The position numbers were made by a program, and so were the translations under genes. DNA of 64,000 bases from positions 744,001 through 808,000 of the forward strand of contig JAEYMU010000053.1 in the NCBI GenBank assembly GCA_023407175.1, in the 5' to 3' direction. This document shows, piece by piece, positions 8,177 to 16,267 of this stretch; position 1 is the stretch's first letter; each line of letters starts with the position of its first letter. This stretch comes from Bacillota bacterium. GTDB taxonomy: Bacteria; Bacillota_A; Clostridia; Lachnospirales; Lachnospiraceae. The notes beneath the pieces are model-generated. The model was not told the DNA's origin. It was given only the letters and a program-made list of their open reading frames with translations, and made no database searches.

Positions 8177-8327
8177 CAGTTAATTGCGAAACTATATTAT
8201 TTGCTGAATTTTCTGAACAGCTTATACAAATTTCTCCGCTCCAACGCTCCATCCGCTTAACTTCCGCTCCGAAATTGTATTAGTTGTTCAGAAAATTATT
8301 AACCTTTATGAGTTTCGCAATTATCTG
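8177..8327. repeat. Large imperfect palindrome (MITE-like) upstream of ubiD
   Basis: A left arm at 8177-8234 and a right arm at 8271-8327 are imperfect reverse complements. Matching blocks are AATTGCGAAACT/AGTTTCGCAATT and AATTTTCTGAACA/TGTTCAGAAAATT, then ACAAATTTC/GAAATTGT. A roughly 36-bp centre of different composition (TCCGCTCC...CTTCCGCTCC) separates them. It could be a miniature inverted-repeat element or a long structured leader. It sits between the ahpF terminator and ubiD. Confidence 0.6.
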
Positions 8328-8417
8328 ACACTTAATACTGGAATGAAATATCTATCAACCGGAAAAAAGGATAAGAACAGTTTAGCTCACACTACCCGAG
8401 AATGCAAGCATCATCTA

Positions 8418-8479
8418 CAAAAACAAGGCTGTGCACGGTACTGGTATTATTCCATACCAGTTTCCGAAGCACAGCCTTG
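8418..8479 (-). terminator. Rho-independent terminator of ahpC-ahpF
   Basis: On the minus strand CAAGGCTGTGC pairs with GCACAGCCTTG (8424-8479) with an inner ACTGGTAT/ATACCAGT stem, followed by TTTTTGT. It lies 10 bp after the ahpF stop. Confidence 0.85.
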
Positions 8480-8488
8480 CAGGCTTGT

Positions 8489-10015
8489 TCAGTTTCTTAT
8501 TAAATAATCAAAGGCACTCAAAGCGGCGTTTGCGCCTGAGCCCATGGAGATAATAATCTGCTTATAAGGGCCGTCGGTACAGTCTCCTGCCGCAAAAACT
8601 CCGGGCAGGCTTGTGGTATTATGGGAATCGACTATGATTTCACCAATACGGGTACGTTCCACCGTATCACCCAGCCAATCCGTATTGGCAACAAGACCGA
8701 TCTGGACAAATACACCCTGAAGCTCAAGATGTGCTTCTTCTCCTGTGGCACGGTCCGTGTAGGTAATTCCGTCCACCTTGGAGGAACCGGTAATTTCCTT
8801 GGTAGCGACATTCTTAATCACCGTTATATTCGACAGGGAGTAAAGCCTCTTTTGCAAAATGGCATCCGCCTTTAATTCCGGCATGAATTCAAGAACGGTA
8901 ACATGTCTGGCAATTCCTGCAAGATCGATAGCAGCCTCTATCCCGGAATTGCCTCCGCCGATAACTGCCACATCCTTATCCTTAAACAAGGGTCCGTCAC
9001 AATGTGGACAATAGGCTACACCCTTGTTTTTCAGCTCCTGCTCTCCCGGAACACCGACATTTCTCCAGCGTGCCCCTGTAGAGAGAATAACGGTTTTACT
9101 TCGCAGGACAGAACCGTTATCCAGCTCGATTTCAATATAATCCTTCTTACTTAAGCCAACAGCCCTCCGGGATTTTATAATATCCACGGGATAAGCACTA
9201 ACATGAGCTTCCAGGCTTGCCGCCAGTTCAGGGCCCTCAATGTATTTCCTTCCAATGAAATTCTCAATCCCCAGCGTATCCAGAACCTGGCCTCCGAAAC
9301 GCTCTGCGACAATTCCGGTACGAACGCCCTTTCTCGCCCCGTATACGGCGGCACTGGCTCCGGCGGGACCTCCGCCGACAACCAGGATATCATAGGGTGC
9401 CTTCTCCAAGGGGGACTCCGGAGCCGGAGCACCTCCTATTTTGTCCAGAATTTCTTCAAGACTCATCCGGCCGCCTCCGAATAATTCCCCATTCAGGAAT
9501 ACGGAAGGAACATTCATAATCTCTTTGGCTTCGATCTCTTCCCGGAAAGCAGCTCCGTCAACCATGGTATGGGTTATGCCCGGATTTATAATACTCATTA
9601 AATTCAGGGCCTGCACCACATCGGGACAATTGTGGCAGCTTAGGCTGATATAGGTTTCAAAGTGGTATTCTCCCGTAAGCTGTTTAATCCGGTCAAGGAT
9701 ATGGCTCTCTGTCTTTGGAGGCCTTCCGCTTACCTGCAACAATGCAAGGATAAAGGAGGTAAATTCGTGACCCAGAGGAATTCCTGCAAAGGTCACACCG
9801 GAGACCTTATCCGCCCGGCTTAGGCTAAAGCTTGGTGTTCGCATCAGATCAGCCTTTTCTACGGTTATCCTGGAGGACATGGAAGCTATTTCTTCCAAAA
9901 AGTCCTGCAGCTTGCCGGATACACTGTCCGCTCCGATGCTTGCCGTAATAAGTACATCGTCCTCCATCAGACGAAGATACTGCTCCAGCTGGTTTTTAAT
10001 ATCAGCATCCAACAT
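8489..10015 (-). CDS. ahpF: Alkyl hydroperoxide reductase subunit F (NADH:peroxiredoxin reductase)
   Basis: A 508-aa flavoprotein that passes electrons from NADH to AhpC. The N-terminal tandem thioredoxin-like domain (about 1-190) carries CHNC near residue 127. The FAD/NAD domain (about 205-508) has GGGPAGASAAVY, the redox-active CPHC near 340, a second Rossmann motif IGGGNSGIEAA and FAAGDCTDGPYKQ near the end. ATG 10015 has AAGGAGA 8 bp upstream and is preferred over TTG 10021. It lies 14 bp after ahpC. Both redox motifs are intact, so it should be active. Confidence 0.95.
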   Translation of the reverse strand: MLDADIKNQLEQYLRLMEDDVLITASIGADSVSGKLQDFLEEIASMSSRITVEKADLMRTPSFSLSRADKVSGVTFAGIPLGHEFTSFILALLQVSGRPPKTESHILDRIKQLTGEYHFETYISLSCHNCPDVVQALNLMSIINPGITHTMVDGAAFREEIEAKEIMNVPSVFLNGELFGGGRMSLEEILDKIGGAPAPESPLEKAPYDILVVGGGPAGASAAVYGARKGVRTGIVAERFGGQVLDTLGIENFIGRKYIEGPELAASLEAHVSAYPVDIIKSRRAVGLSKKDYIEIELDNGSVLRSKTVILSTGARWRNVGVPGEQELKNKGVAYCPHCDGPLFKDKDVAVIGGGNSGIEAAIDLAGIARHVTVLEFMPELKADAILQKRLYSLSNITVIKNVATKEITGSSKVDGITYTDRATGEEAHLELQGVFVQIGLVANTDWLGDTVERTRIGEIIVDSHNTTSLPGVFAAGDCTDGPYKQIIISMGSGANAALSAFDYLIRN

Positions 10016-10029
10016 CCGCAATCTCTCCT

Positions 10030-10593
10030 TTATATCTTTCCGACAAGATCAAGGCTGGGCTTTAAGGTAGAGGCCCCTTCCTTCCATTTTGCAGGGCACA
10101 CCTCACCCGGATTATTTCTTACATATTGGGCTGCCTTAATTTTGTTGATTAATATTCCTGCATCACGGCCGATATTGCCTGCATTGATTTCCACAGACTG
10201 AATCTTGCCGTCAGGATCTATGATAAAGGTACCCCGGTCTGCAAGACCGTCTTCTTCGATCAGCACGTCAAAATTGCGGGAAACGATATGGGAAGGATCT
10301 CCGATCATAACATAGGTTATTTTCTTAATTGCTTCCGAGCTGTCGTGCCAGGCCTTATGGGTAAAATGAGTGTCAGTGGAAACAGAATATACTTCAACAC
10401 CAAGCTGCTTTAAAGCCGCATAGTTGTCCTGAAGGTCCTCCAGCTCAGTGGGGCAAACAAAGGTGAAATCTGCAGGATAAAAGCAAACAATACTCCATTT
10501 TCCCTTAAAGCTCTCTTCTGTAACCTCAATAAATTTTCCGTCGTGATAAGCATTTGCTTTGAATGGTTTTACTTCAGTTCCGACTAATGACAT
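10030..10593 (-). CDS. ahpC: Alkyl hydroperoxide reductase subunit C (2-Cys peroxiredoxin)
   Basis: A 187-aa typical 2-Cys peroxiredoxin reducing H2O2, organic peroxides and peroxynitrite in the cytoplasm. The peroxidatic Cys is in [12 protein letters not shown] (about 47) and the resolving Cys in GEVCPAKW (about 166). ATG 10593 follows AAAGGAGG. It is the first gene of ahpC-ahpF and has a PerR-like box 31-45 bp upstream of the start codon, so peroxide induction is expected. No perR gene is in the window. Confidence 0.97.
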   Translation of the reverse strand: MSLVGTEVKPFKANAYHDGKFIEVTEESFKGKWSIVCFYPADFTFVCPTELEDLQDNYAALKQLGVEVYSVSTDTHFTHKAWHDSSEAIKKITYVMIGDPSHIVSRNFDVLIEEDGLADRGTFIIDPDGKIQSVEINAGNIGRDAGILINKIKAAQYVRNNPGEVCPAKWKEGASTLKPSLDLVGKI

Positions 10594-10623
10594 AATTAAA
10601 ATCCTCCTTTAAAATAATAATGA

Positions 10624-10638
10624 TTACTATTATTATAA
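10624..10638. promoter_or_regulatory. PerR-box-like operator of ahpC
   Basis: TTACTATTATTATAA on the plus strand matches the palindromic PerR box TTATAATNATTATAA at 12 of 14 defined positions. It is 31 bp upstream of the ahpC start codon, where a repressor would block transcription. PerR control of ahpCF is well established in Firmicutes; binding here is inferred. A Fur-family site of another type cannot be excluded. Confidence 0.6.
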
Positions 10639-10828
10639 TTCATTTTTAAAATTTGTCAACCCTATTATCGGTTTTATTTCTCAATTAAATACAAACCTTT
10701 TGCAGCAGGCTTCCAGGGACAGAAAGGACCTTTTGAAGCATTTTATGTTATTGATAAAATTCATCAACAAGCGGCATTAGCGCGTTTTATAAGTTGATAA
10801 TTGTCAAAATATCCGATATTATAAGTTA

Positions 10829-10912
10829 TCAGAAGCATTTTTGCTTCTGAATAAAAGGCGTGCTTTTTACGCCGTGCATCTCGATTATTGGAAGTGATTT
10901 TCTTCCAATAAT
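10829..10912. repeat. Three tandem hairpins between ahpC and the DUF6110 island
   Basis: Hairpins are TCAGAAGC/GCTTCTGA at 10829-10850, GGCG/CGCC around 10857-10873, and a perfect 11-bp stem ATTATTGGAAG at 10884-10894 with CTTCCAATAAT at 10902-10912. The remaining part of the 368-bp gap (10594-10961) holds the PerR-like box, the ahpC leader and AT-rich sequence with no convincing gene. Confidence 0.55.
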
Positions 10913-10961
10913 ATGAAAATATTACAAGAATGCGCCTATTTATTATAAGGAGGTTGCACAG

Positions 10962-11042
10962 ATGAAGAAACATAGGTTTTGGGCATGGGCTGCGGTATTT
11001 TGTTTTATCATGACAATATATACGGGCCATAAGCACAAATAA
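10962..11042 (+). CDS. 26-aa single-span membrane miniprotein
   Basis: ATG 10962 is preceded by AAGGAGG at a good distance and opens a 26-codon frame: basic N-terminus (MKKHRFW), hydrophobic middle (AWAAVFCFIMTIYTG) and basic end (HKHK). It is 18 bp upstream of the DUF6110 gene on the same strand. The strong ribosome binding site, membrane-peptide composition and tight spacing support a real gene. Function unknown; I infer that it works with the DUF6110 protein and the P-type ATPase. Confidence 0.6.
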   Translation: MKKHRFWAWAAVFCFIMTIYTGHKHK

Positions 11043-11060
11043 TTTTATGGAGGGCTAATT

Positions 11061-11354
11061 ATGCTGGATTATTTCAAATGTATTAATTTCAAAAAAACCG
11101 GTTTGTTTGCCGCAGGTGTGTTATTTGGCACCGCAGGGATTAAGCTTCTGACGAGCAAGGATGCCAAGAAGCTCTATACCCATGGTACGGCAGCTGTATT
11201 GCGTGCGAAGGAATGTATCATGAGTACAGTTTCCACCCTTCAGGAGAATACGGAGGATATTCTGGAGGAAGCTAAGAAGATTAACGAAAAAAGAGAGGCA
11301 ACGGAGCAGGTATTTGAGGATGAAGAGCCTGCGGATGAGACTATAACTGAATAA
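11061..11354 (+). CDS. DUF6110-family protein
   Basis: A 97-aa protein with a short hydrophobic glycine-rich segment at about 14-31 (GLFAAGVLFGTAGIKLL), a helical middle and an acidic C-terminus. The pattern, including the KKLYTHGTAAVLRAKECIM stretch, is what I associate with DUF6110 proteins encoded next to P1B-type ATPases in gut Clostridia. Start ATG 11061 follows GGAGGG. The ATPase gene begins 38 bp downstream. Role unknown; a membrane-bound accessory of the transporter is a reasonable guess. Confidence 0.75.
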   Translation: MLDYFKCINFKKTGLFAAGVLFGTAGIKLLTSKDAKKLYTHGTAAVLRAKECIMSTVSTLQENTEDILEEAKKINEKREATEQVFEDEEPADETITE

Positions 11355-11392
11355 TATAGGATTAAGGCAGCAGCCCCTTCAAAGGAGGCATC

Positions 11393-13468
11393 ATGAAATT
11401 TATAATCAGGCATGAAATAGAAGGGCGGATCAGGATACATGCCCTCCAACAGAAAATGTCCTATCGGGAAGCAGATACCTTCCTTTATTATTTGCAAAAT
11501 CTCGATGGCATTACCTTTGCCAAGGTATATGAACGTACCTCAGATGCTGTTATCTGCTATATCGGCGAAAGGCAGAAAATAATCGATGCACTGAGGAAAT
11601 ACCATTATGGCAGCGTAAAGGCTCCGGTGGAGCTTTTGGAGAATTCGGGGCGGGAGCTGAATGCCACTTATCAGGAGAAACTGGTATTAAAGATTCTTTT
11701 CCGATATGGCAGGAAGTTATTTGTTCCCTATCCCATCAGAGTCCTCAACACCGGAATTAAATCAATGAACTATCTCTATAAGGGCTTAAGGCTGCTGCTA
11801 AGGGGCCGGATAGAGGTTCCGGTTCTGGACGCGGCCGCTATCGGCATTTCCATCGTCCGCAACGATATCAAGAGCGCCAGCTCAATTATGTTTCTTCTGG
11901 GGATAGGCGAGCTGCTGGAGGAATGGACCCATAAGAAATCAGTGGATGATCTGGCCAGAAGCATGTCCCTGAATGTGGGAAAGGTATGGCTTCAAAAGGA
12001 CGACCAGGAGATACTGGTGCCCTATCATTCGGTGGCAACCGGTGACAGGGTGGTTGTACATATGGGTAATGTAATTCCCTTTGATGGAATCGTAATCGGG
12101 GGAGAAGCTATGGTAAACCAAACCTCTCTCACCGGCGAAAGCGTTCCCGTCAGAAAATACGCTGACAGTTATGTATATGCCGGAGGGGTTGTGGAAGAAG
12201 GAGAGCTTATCATTGCAGTCAGGGAGGAAGGCGGCAGCAGCCGATATGAAAAAATCCTTCATATGATTGAAAGCTCGGAGAAATTGAAATCCAATCTGGA
12301 AAGCAAGGCCAGTCATCTGGCGGATCAGCTGGTCCCCTATACCCTGCTGGGGACATTTCTGACCTATCTTTTTACCGGAAATGCAACAAAGGCACTGTCA
12401 GTTCTTATGGTAGACTTCTCCTGTTCCTTAAAGCTGGCTATGCCAATTTCTGTTTTGTCTGCAATCCGGGAGGCCAGCACATATCATATTACGGTAAAGG
12501 GCGGTAAATTTTTGGAGGCGGTTGCAGAGGCAGATACCATCGTATTTGACAAAACAGGGACTCTGACCAAGGCAAAGCCTACGGTAGCCGGCGTAATTCC
12601 TTTTTGTAGCGATACTCCCGATGAGCTCCTGCGGATTGCTGCTTGTATCGAAGAGCATTTTCCCCACTCCATGGCAAAGGCGGTAGTGAATGCTGCCAGG
12701 GAAAAGAACCTGGAGCATGAGGAAATGCATACGAAGGTTAATTATATTGTGGCACATGGTATTTCTACTCTGATTCACAATAAAAAGACCTTAATCGGAA
12801 GCTATCATTTTGTTTTTGAGGATGAAAAATGTACGGTACCGGAGGGTATGGAGGAGCTGTTTCGCAGCTTGCCGGAGGAATATTCTCATTTGTACCTTGC
12901 CATTGACAATAAGCTGGCGGCGGTTATCTGCATCAAGGACCCCTTAAGGGCGGAAGCGATGGAGGTCATTGATTTATTGCGAAAAGCCGGAATCGGTAAA
13001 ATTGTCATGATGACCGGAGATAACAATAAGACCGCCTCCGCCATCGCACGGCAGGTAGGGGTGGACGAATATTATTCCGAGGTTCTTCCGGAGGACAAGG
13101 CCGGTTTTATTGAACGGGAAAGAAACGCAGGAAGAAAGGTCGTGATGGTCGGAGACGGAATCAATGACTCTCCTGCTTTATCTACGGCAAATGCCGGTAT
13201 TTCCGTCAGCGGAGGCGCAGATATTGCGCGGGAAATTGCAGATATTACGATTGAAGCGGATGATCTCTACGGCATCTATACCCTGAAGCTGATCAGTGAT
13301 GCCCTTATGAAGCGTATTGCGGGTAACTACCGGTTTATTGTCGGGTTTAATGCCTGCCTTATTTTGCTCGGTGTGGGAGGAATTCTTCAGCCCGCCGCAT
13401 CGGCACTGCTCCATAACACCTCCACACTGGCGGTCGGCTTAAGGAGTACAAAGGATTTATTGAAATAA
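11393..13468 (+). CDS. P1B-type heavy-metal-translocating ATPase with a non-canonical metal motif
   Basis: A 691-aa P-type ATPase. The N-terminal 70 residues resemble an HMA ferredoxin-like domain but lack CxxC. The actuator loop has TGES (about 240), the phosphorylation site is DKTGTLTK (about 385), the HMA-type HP motif is in EHFPHSMAKA, and the hinge is MVGDGIND (about 582). The transmembrane metal motif, normally CPC, SPC or CPH, reads FSCSLKLAMP, so the usual Cys-Pro pair is absent. This points to a divergent cation specificity. It is co-directional with the DUF6110 gene and the 26-aa peptide. ATG 11393 follows AAAGGAGG. The metal is unknown. Confidence 0.88.
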   Translation: MKFIIRHEIEGRIRIHALQQKMSYREADTFLYYLQNLDGITFAKVYERTSDAVICYIGERQKIIDALRKYHYGSVKAPVELLENSGRELNATYQEKLVLKILFRYGRKLFVPYPIRVLNTGIKSMNYLYKGLRLLLRGRIEVPVLDAAAIGISIVRNDIKSASSIMFLLGIGELLEEWTHKKSVDDLARSMSLNVGKVWLQKDDQEILVPYHSVATGDRVVVHMGNVIPFDGIVIGGEAMVNQTSLTGESVPVRKYADSYVYAGGVVEEGELIIAVREEGGSSRYEKILHMIESSEKLKSNLESKASHLADQLVPYTLLGTFLTYLFTGNATKALSVLMVDFSCSLKLAMPISVLSAIREASTYHITVKGGKFLEAVAEADTIVFDKTGTLTKAKPTVAGVIPFCSDTPDELLRIAACIEEHFPHSMAKAVVNAAREKNLEHEEMHTKVNYIVAHGISTLIHNKKTLIGSYHFVFEDEKCTVPEGMEELFRSLPEEYSHLYLAIDNKLAAVICIKDPLRAEAMEVIDLLRKAGIGKIVMMTGDNNKTASAIARQVGVDEYYSEVLPEDKAGFIERERNAGRKVVMVGDGINDSPALSTANAGISVSGGADIAREIADITIEADDLYGIYTLKLISDALMKRIAGNYRFIVGFNACLILLGVGGILQPAASALLHNTSTLAVGLRSTKDLLK

Positions 13469-13479
13469 TAAACAAAAGA

Positions 13480-13520
13480 AACCCTCCCTTCACAGTGAGT
13501 ATTCCTGTGAAGGGAGGGTT
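13480..13520. terminator. Bidirectional terminator between the P-type ATPase and oleate hydratase genes
   Basis: AACCCTCCCTTCACAG at 13480-13495 pairs with CTGTGAAGGGAGGGTT at 13505-13520. T-rich tails follow on both strands (TTTGT on plus, TTTCTTTT on minus). It lies 12 bp after the ATPase stop and 17 bp from the oleate hydratase stop. Confidence 0.88.
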
Positions 13521-13536
13521 TGTCCTATGCATTGTC

Positions 13537-15312
13537 TTAGATCACATTGTATTCCTTCAACAGCTTTTCTATATCAGTACCCTCAATCTTTTTTATTACT
13601 TCCTTCAGAGCTATTTTTTCTTTCAATCCCAAGCTCATATCCGTAATTTTTTTCCCGTCCCGCAGCTGTATGGTAGCCTTCAGTAAGTCACGTACGTCAA
13701 ACACACTGCCCCATACCTCCGGTACTCCCCGGTCAATGTTCAATAATGTATAAACCGCTTCCATTCCGGTACGCATGGAATATTCCGTAGTAAAAATCGT
13801 ATCCCTCACTGTTTCGGCAAATTGGCCCAGAAATGCGAAATTTACACTTCCCTCCGGTACAACTTCCGGACGGTCTCCCTCCCTGCGGGGCATAAAGAAT
13901 GCCGTGATGTAAGGCATCATACAGGGCACTGTATTCGCACTGTGCTCTGCCATAGCTTCAATTTCCTCTACAGGTACTCCCATATGATACAGCCACTCCA
14001 TACAGATCTCCTTACCTGTACACTCCCGCATGGTCTTTTTCACAAAGTTGCCTGGTTTGTCACTGAATAACCCGTAAATCCAACCAACCAACTGGCCTTT
14101 GGGCTGACTGCGAAACTGCGGCTGCCGGTTGAAGGTCCAGCTAAGCAGCCAATTGGAATCCTTGACTGTGACAATACCTCCGGTAACCACCTTGCCGCTG
14201 AAGGGATCACGCTTGCATATTTCCTGGATATAGGGAGGAATCCGGTCATCCAAAGTCGTCACCGTCGCTGACATCCAATTACTTTGCTCCGGGCAGCCGC
14301 AGAATTTGTCAGGCCGTCCAAAGGCTACATCCTGCGCAGCAATCTTGCGCCACATATCCCAGCCGCCACCTTCTCTGATTTCTTTATGGAAAGGTGCTGG
14401 ATGGTTTTGATCACCCAGGCTGGAGTTTTCAACACATCCGCCGTTGGTAATGAACACCAGGTCATTTTCTGTTAAATCAATACTCTCTTCCTCACCATTT
14501 TGAAGCACAAGAATACTTCTTGCAAGCTTTTTATCCCTTTGGATATCAAAATTGATATTAATTACCTTAGTATCATAATGAAACTGGACGTTGTTGGCTT
14601 CCAGATACTTTATCATGGGCAAAATCATGGATTCATACTGGTTATACTTCGTAAATCTTAATGCCTTGAAATCAGGCAAGCCGCCGACATGATGGATGAA
14701 ACGCCTGATATAGAGCTTCATTTCCAATGCACTGTGCCAATTCTCGAAGGCAAACATCGTACGCCAGTACATCCAGAAATTTGAATTCAATACCTCGTTA
14801 TCAAACACCTCATCAATTCGTTTATCATAAAGCTTCTCATCTGGTGTAAAAAATAGCTTCATAATCTCCATAGCCCCCTTATCGGACAGGCCAAACTTGG
14901 CATCGGTATGGGCATCCTCACCCCGGTTGGCCGTCGCACGCATCAGGGAATAATTCGGGTCATGCTTGTTAAGCCAATAATATTCATCCAGCACACTAAC
15001 GCCTTCTGTCTCTATGGATGGAATAGAGCGCATCAAATCCCACATACACTCAAAATGGTTATCCATCTCCCGACCGCCGCGCATAACATATCCGATATTT
15101 TCATATTGATAGCCATCACAGGCACCGCCCGGGATAGGGTCCTTCTCAAGAATATGGATTCTCGTTCCATTCATTTGTCCGTCACGGACAAGATAGCAGG
15201 CAGCTGATAATGCAGCAAGACCTGAGCCAACGATATAGGCAGACTTACGGTCAACACCTTCGGGTTTTTCCGGACGTGCATAGGCCTCATAATTACCGCT
15301 TGAATAATACAT
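13537..15312 (-). CDS. ohyA: Oleate hydratase (myosin-cross-reactive antigen family)
   Basis: A 591-aa FAD enzyme that adds water to cis-9 unsaturated fatty acids to give 10-hydroxy fatty acids, a detoxification and biohydrogenation-related activity of gut bacteria. The FAD-binding fold is near the N-terminus (GSGLAALSAACYLVRDG, about 29-45), followed by ILEKDPIPGGACDG and the conserved GGREMDNHFECMWDL. MCRA-family blocks continue to the end (NFAFLGQFAET, TTEYSMRTGMEAVY). Length is typical. Start ATG 15312 follows GGAGG. The gene sits alone with a TetR regulator gene upstream on the same strand, probably its controller. Confidence 0.95.
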   Translation of the reverse strand: MYYSSGNYEAYARPEKPEGVDRKSAYIVGSGLAALSAACYLVRDGQMNGTRIHILEKDPIPGGACDGYQYENIGYVMRGGREMDNHFECMWDLMRSIPSIETEGVSVLDEYYWLNKHDPNYSLMRATANRGEDAHTDAKFGLSDKGAMEIMKLFFTPDEKLYDKRIDEVFDNEVLNSNFWMYWRTMFAFENWHSALEMKLYIRRFIHHVGGLPDFKALRFTKYNQYESMILPMIKYLEANNVQFHYDTKVININFDIQRDKKLARSILVLQNGEEESIDLTENDLVFITNGGCVENSSLGDQNHPAPFHKEIREGGGWDMWRKIAAQDVAFGRPDKFCGCPEQSNWMSATVTTLDDRIPPYIQEICKRDPFSGKVVTGGIVTVKDSNWLLSWTFNRQPQFRSQPKGQLVGWIYGLFSDKPGNFVKKTMRECTGKEICMEWLYHMGVPVEEIEAMAEHSANTVPCMMPYITAFFMPRREGDRPEVVPEGSVNFAFLGQFAETVRDTIFTTEYSMRTGMEAVYTLLNIDRGVPEVWGSVFDVRDLLKATIQLRDGKKITDMSLGLKEKIALKEVIKKIEGTDIEKLLKEYNVI

Positions 15313-15386
15313 ACTGATTACCTCCTGTTATTTATATTGTATGTCTATTATATTCTCTATGAAAAATAATTCATTATACAACAAAA

Positions 15387-15415
15387 CCACCATGATAAAA
15401 TTTTTATCATGGTGG
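15387..15415. promoter_or_regulatory. 29-bp perfect palindrome: tetR terminator and/or oleate hydratase operator
   Basis: CCACCATGATAAAA-T-TTTTATCATGGTGG is a perfect palindrome. It is 16 bp after the tetR stop and is followed on the minus strand by TTTTGTTG, so it can act as a terminator. It also sits immediately upstream of a TATAAT -10 (plus strand ATTATA at 15373-15378) for oleate hydratase, where the -35 would lie, which fits a TetR operator. Sequence alone cannot decide between the two. Confidence 0.55.
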
Positions 15416-15431
15416 CAGGATTGTAAAAGAT

Positions 15432-16016
15432 TTAATCATTCTGCAAATTTTGATGGGTTTTGTCGAGCCGGTATTTATTCAGGGCTCTTGTAATATCCCC
15501 CTGAATTAGTGTACTAAGCCTCTCAATAATGGCATGGGGATCCTCCTTCATACCGTTTTTAATCCAGTCAAGCATCAGACCGACAAAGGCAAATTTATAG
15601 AAATCGGCAATAAAATTCTTATCCATATCCCGGACCTCCATCTCCTTGGCCTTTTCCTCAATAACCCCAATCAGCAGATGATGGGTAAGCTTATACAAAT
15701 ATATCTCCACCTGTTCGCGGCTGACCGAATGATATACATTCATAATAAACGGCTTATTCTCCAGAACTGCCTGGAAAATCTGATAAAAGCCCTGCTGCCA
15801 GGTATCGTAGGTCTTCTTTCCGTCAAGTGCTCTTGCCGCGTCCTCAATACAGGACCATTCCACCAAATCATAGATATCTTTAAAGTGATAGTAGAAGGTC
15901 ATGCGGTTAATCCCGCAATCCTCTGTTATATCAGCGATGGTTATTTTGTCAAAGGGCTTTTTCAACAGCATTCTTTTGAGGGATTCCTCCAAGGCACGCT
16001 TTGTTATCTGCGACAT
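15432..16016 (-). CDS. TetR/AcrR-family transcriptional regulator
   Basis: A 194-aa regulator. The N-terminal helix-turn-helix lies at about 20-50 (DKITIADITEDCGINRMTFYYHFKD, here broken by position: IADITEDCGIN then RMTFYYHFKD). The C-terminal ligand domain is helical and resembles the DhaS-like group (FAFVGLMLDWIKNGM). Start ATG 16016 follows AAGGAG. It lies upstream of oleate hydratase on the same strand, and the intervening palindrome suggests that it represses that gene. A fatty acid is a plausible effector (inference). Confidence 0.9.
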   Translation of the reverse strand: MSQITKRALEESLKRMLLKKPFDKITIADITEDCGINRMTFYYHFKDIYDLVEWSCIEDAARALDGKKTYDTWQQGFYQIFQAVLENKPFIMNVYHSVSREQVEIYLYKLTHHLLIGVIEEKAKEMEVRDMDKNFIADFYKFAFVGLMLDWIKNGMKEDPHAIIERLSTLIQGDITRALNKYRLDKTHQNLQND

Positions 16017-16243
16017 ATCTGTCTCCTTCCAGAGATATTGAAGCTATCGGATCACTCCTTCAGTTTATTTTAATTTATCAACTGTCTGATTGCAAGCACT
16101 GTAAAGGCTTTTTAACAAAATCAAAATAGAACTCCCATATGAGGACAGGGCGCTGTGGATAATCCCTATCCGCATCATCAACTGGTAATTTTATACATAT
16201 TGCATAATTAAATTCACGATAATTATTATAAATACCCATATCA

Positions 16244-16267
16244 TTCTTTTCCCTTTTCGACGATGCT
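16244..16267. repeat. 24-bp dispersed repeat, copy 1
   Basis: The 24 bp at 16244-16267 (beginning TTCTTTTCCCTTTTC and ending GACGATGCT) recur at 24604-24627 with a single mismatch. This copy abuts the stop codon of the ABC half transporter. The second copy overlaps one arm of a 22-bp perfect inverted repeat. Origin unknown; possibly the end of a small repeat element. Confidence 0.45.

Noticed and set aside
10764..11036. 90-codon minus-strand frame in the ahpC upstream gap
   Set aside because: It runs through the three hairpins and opposite the 26-aa gene, and has no ribosome site.
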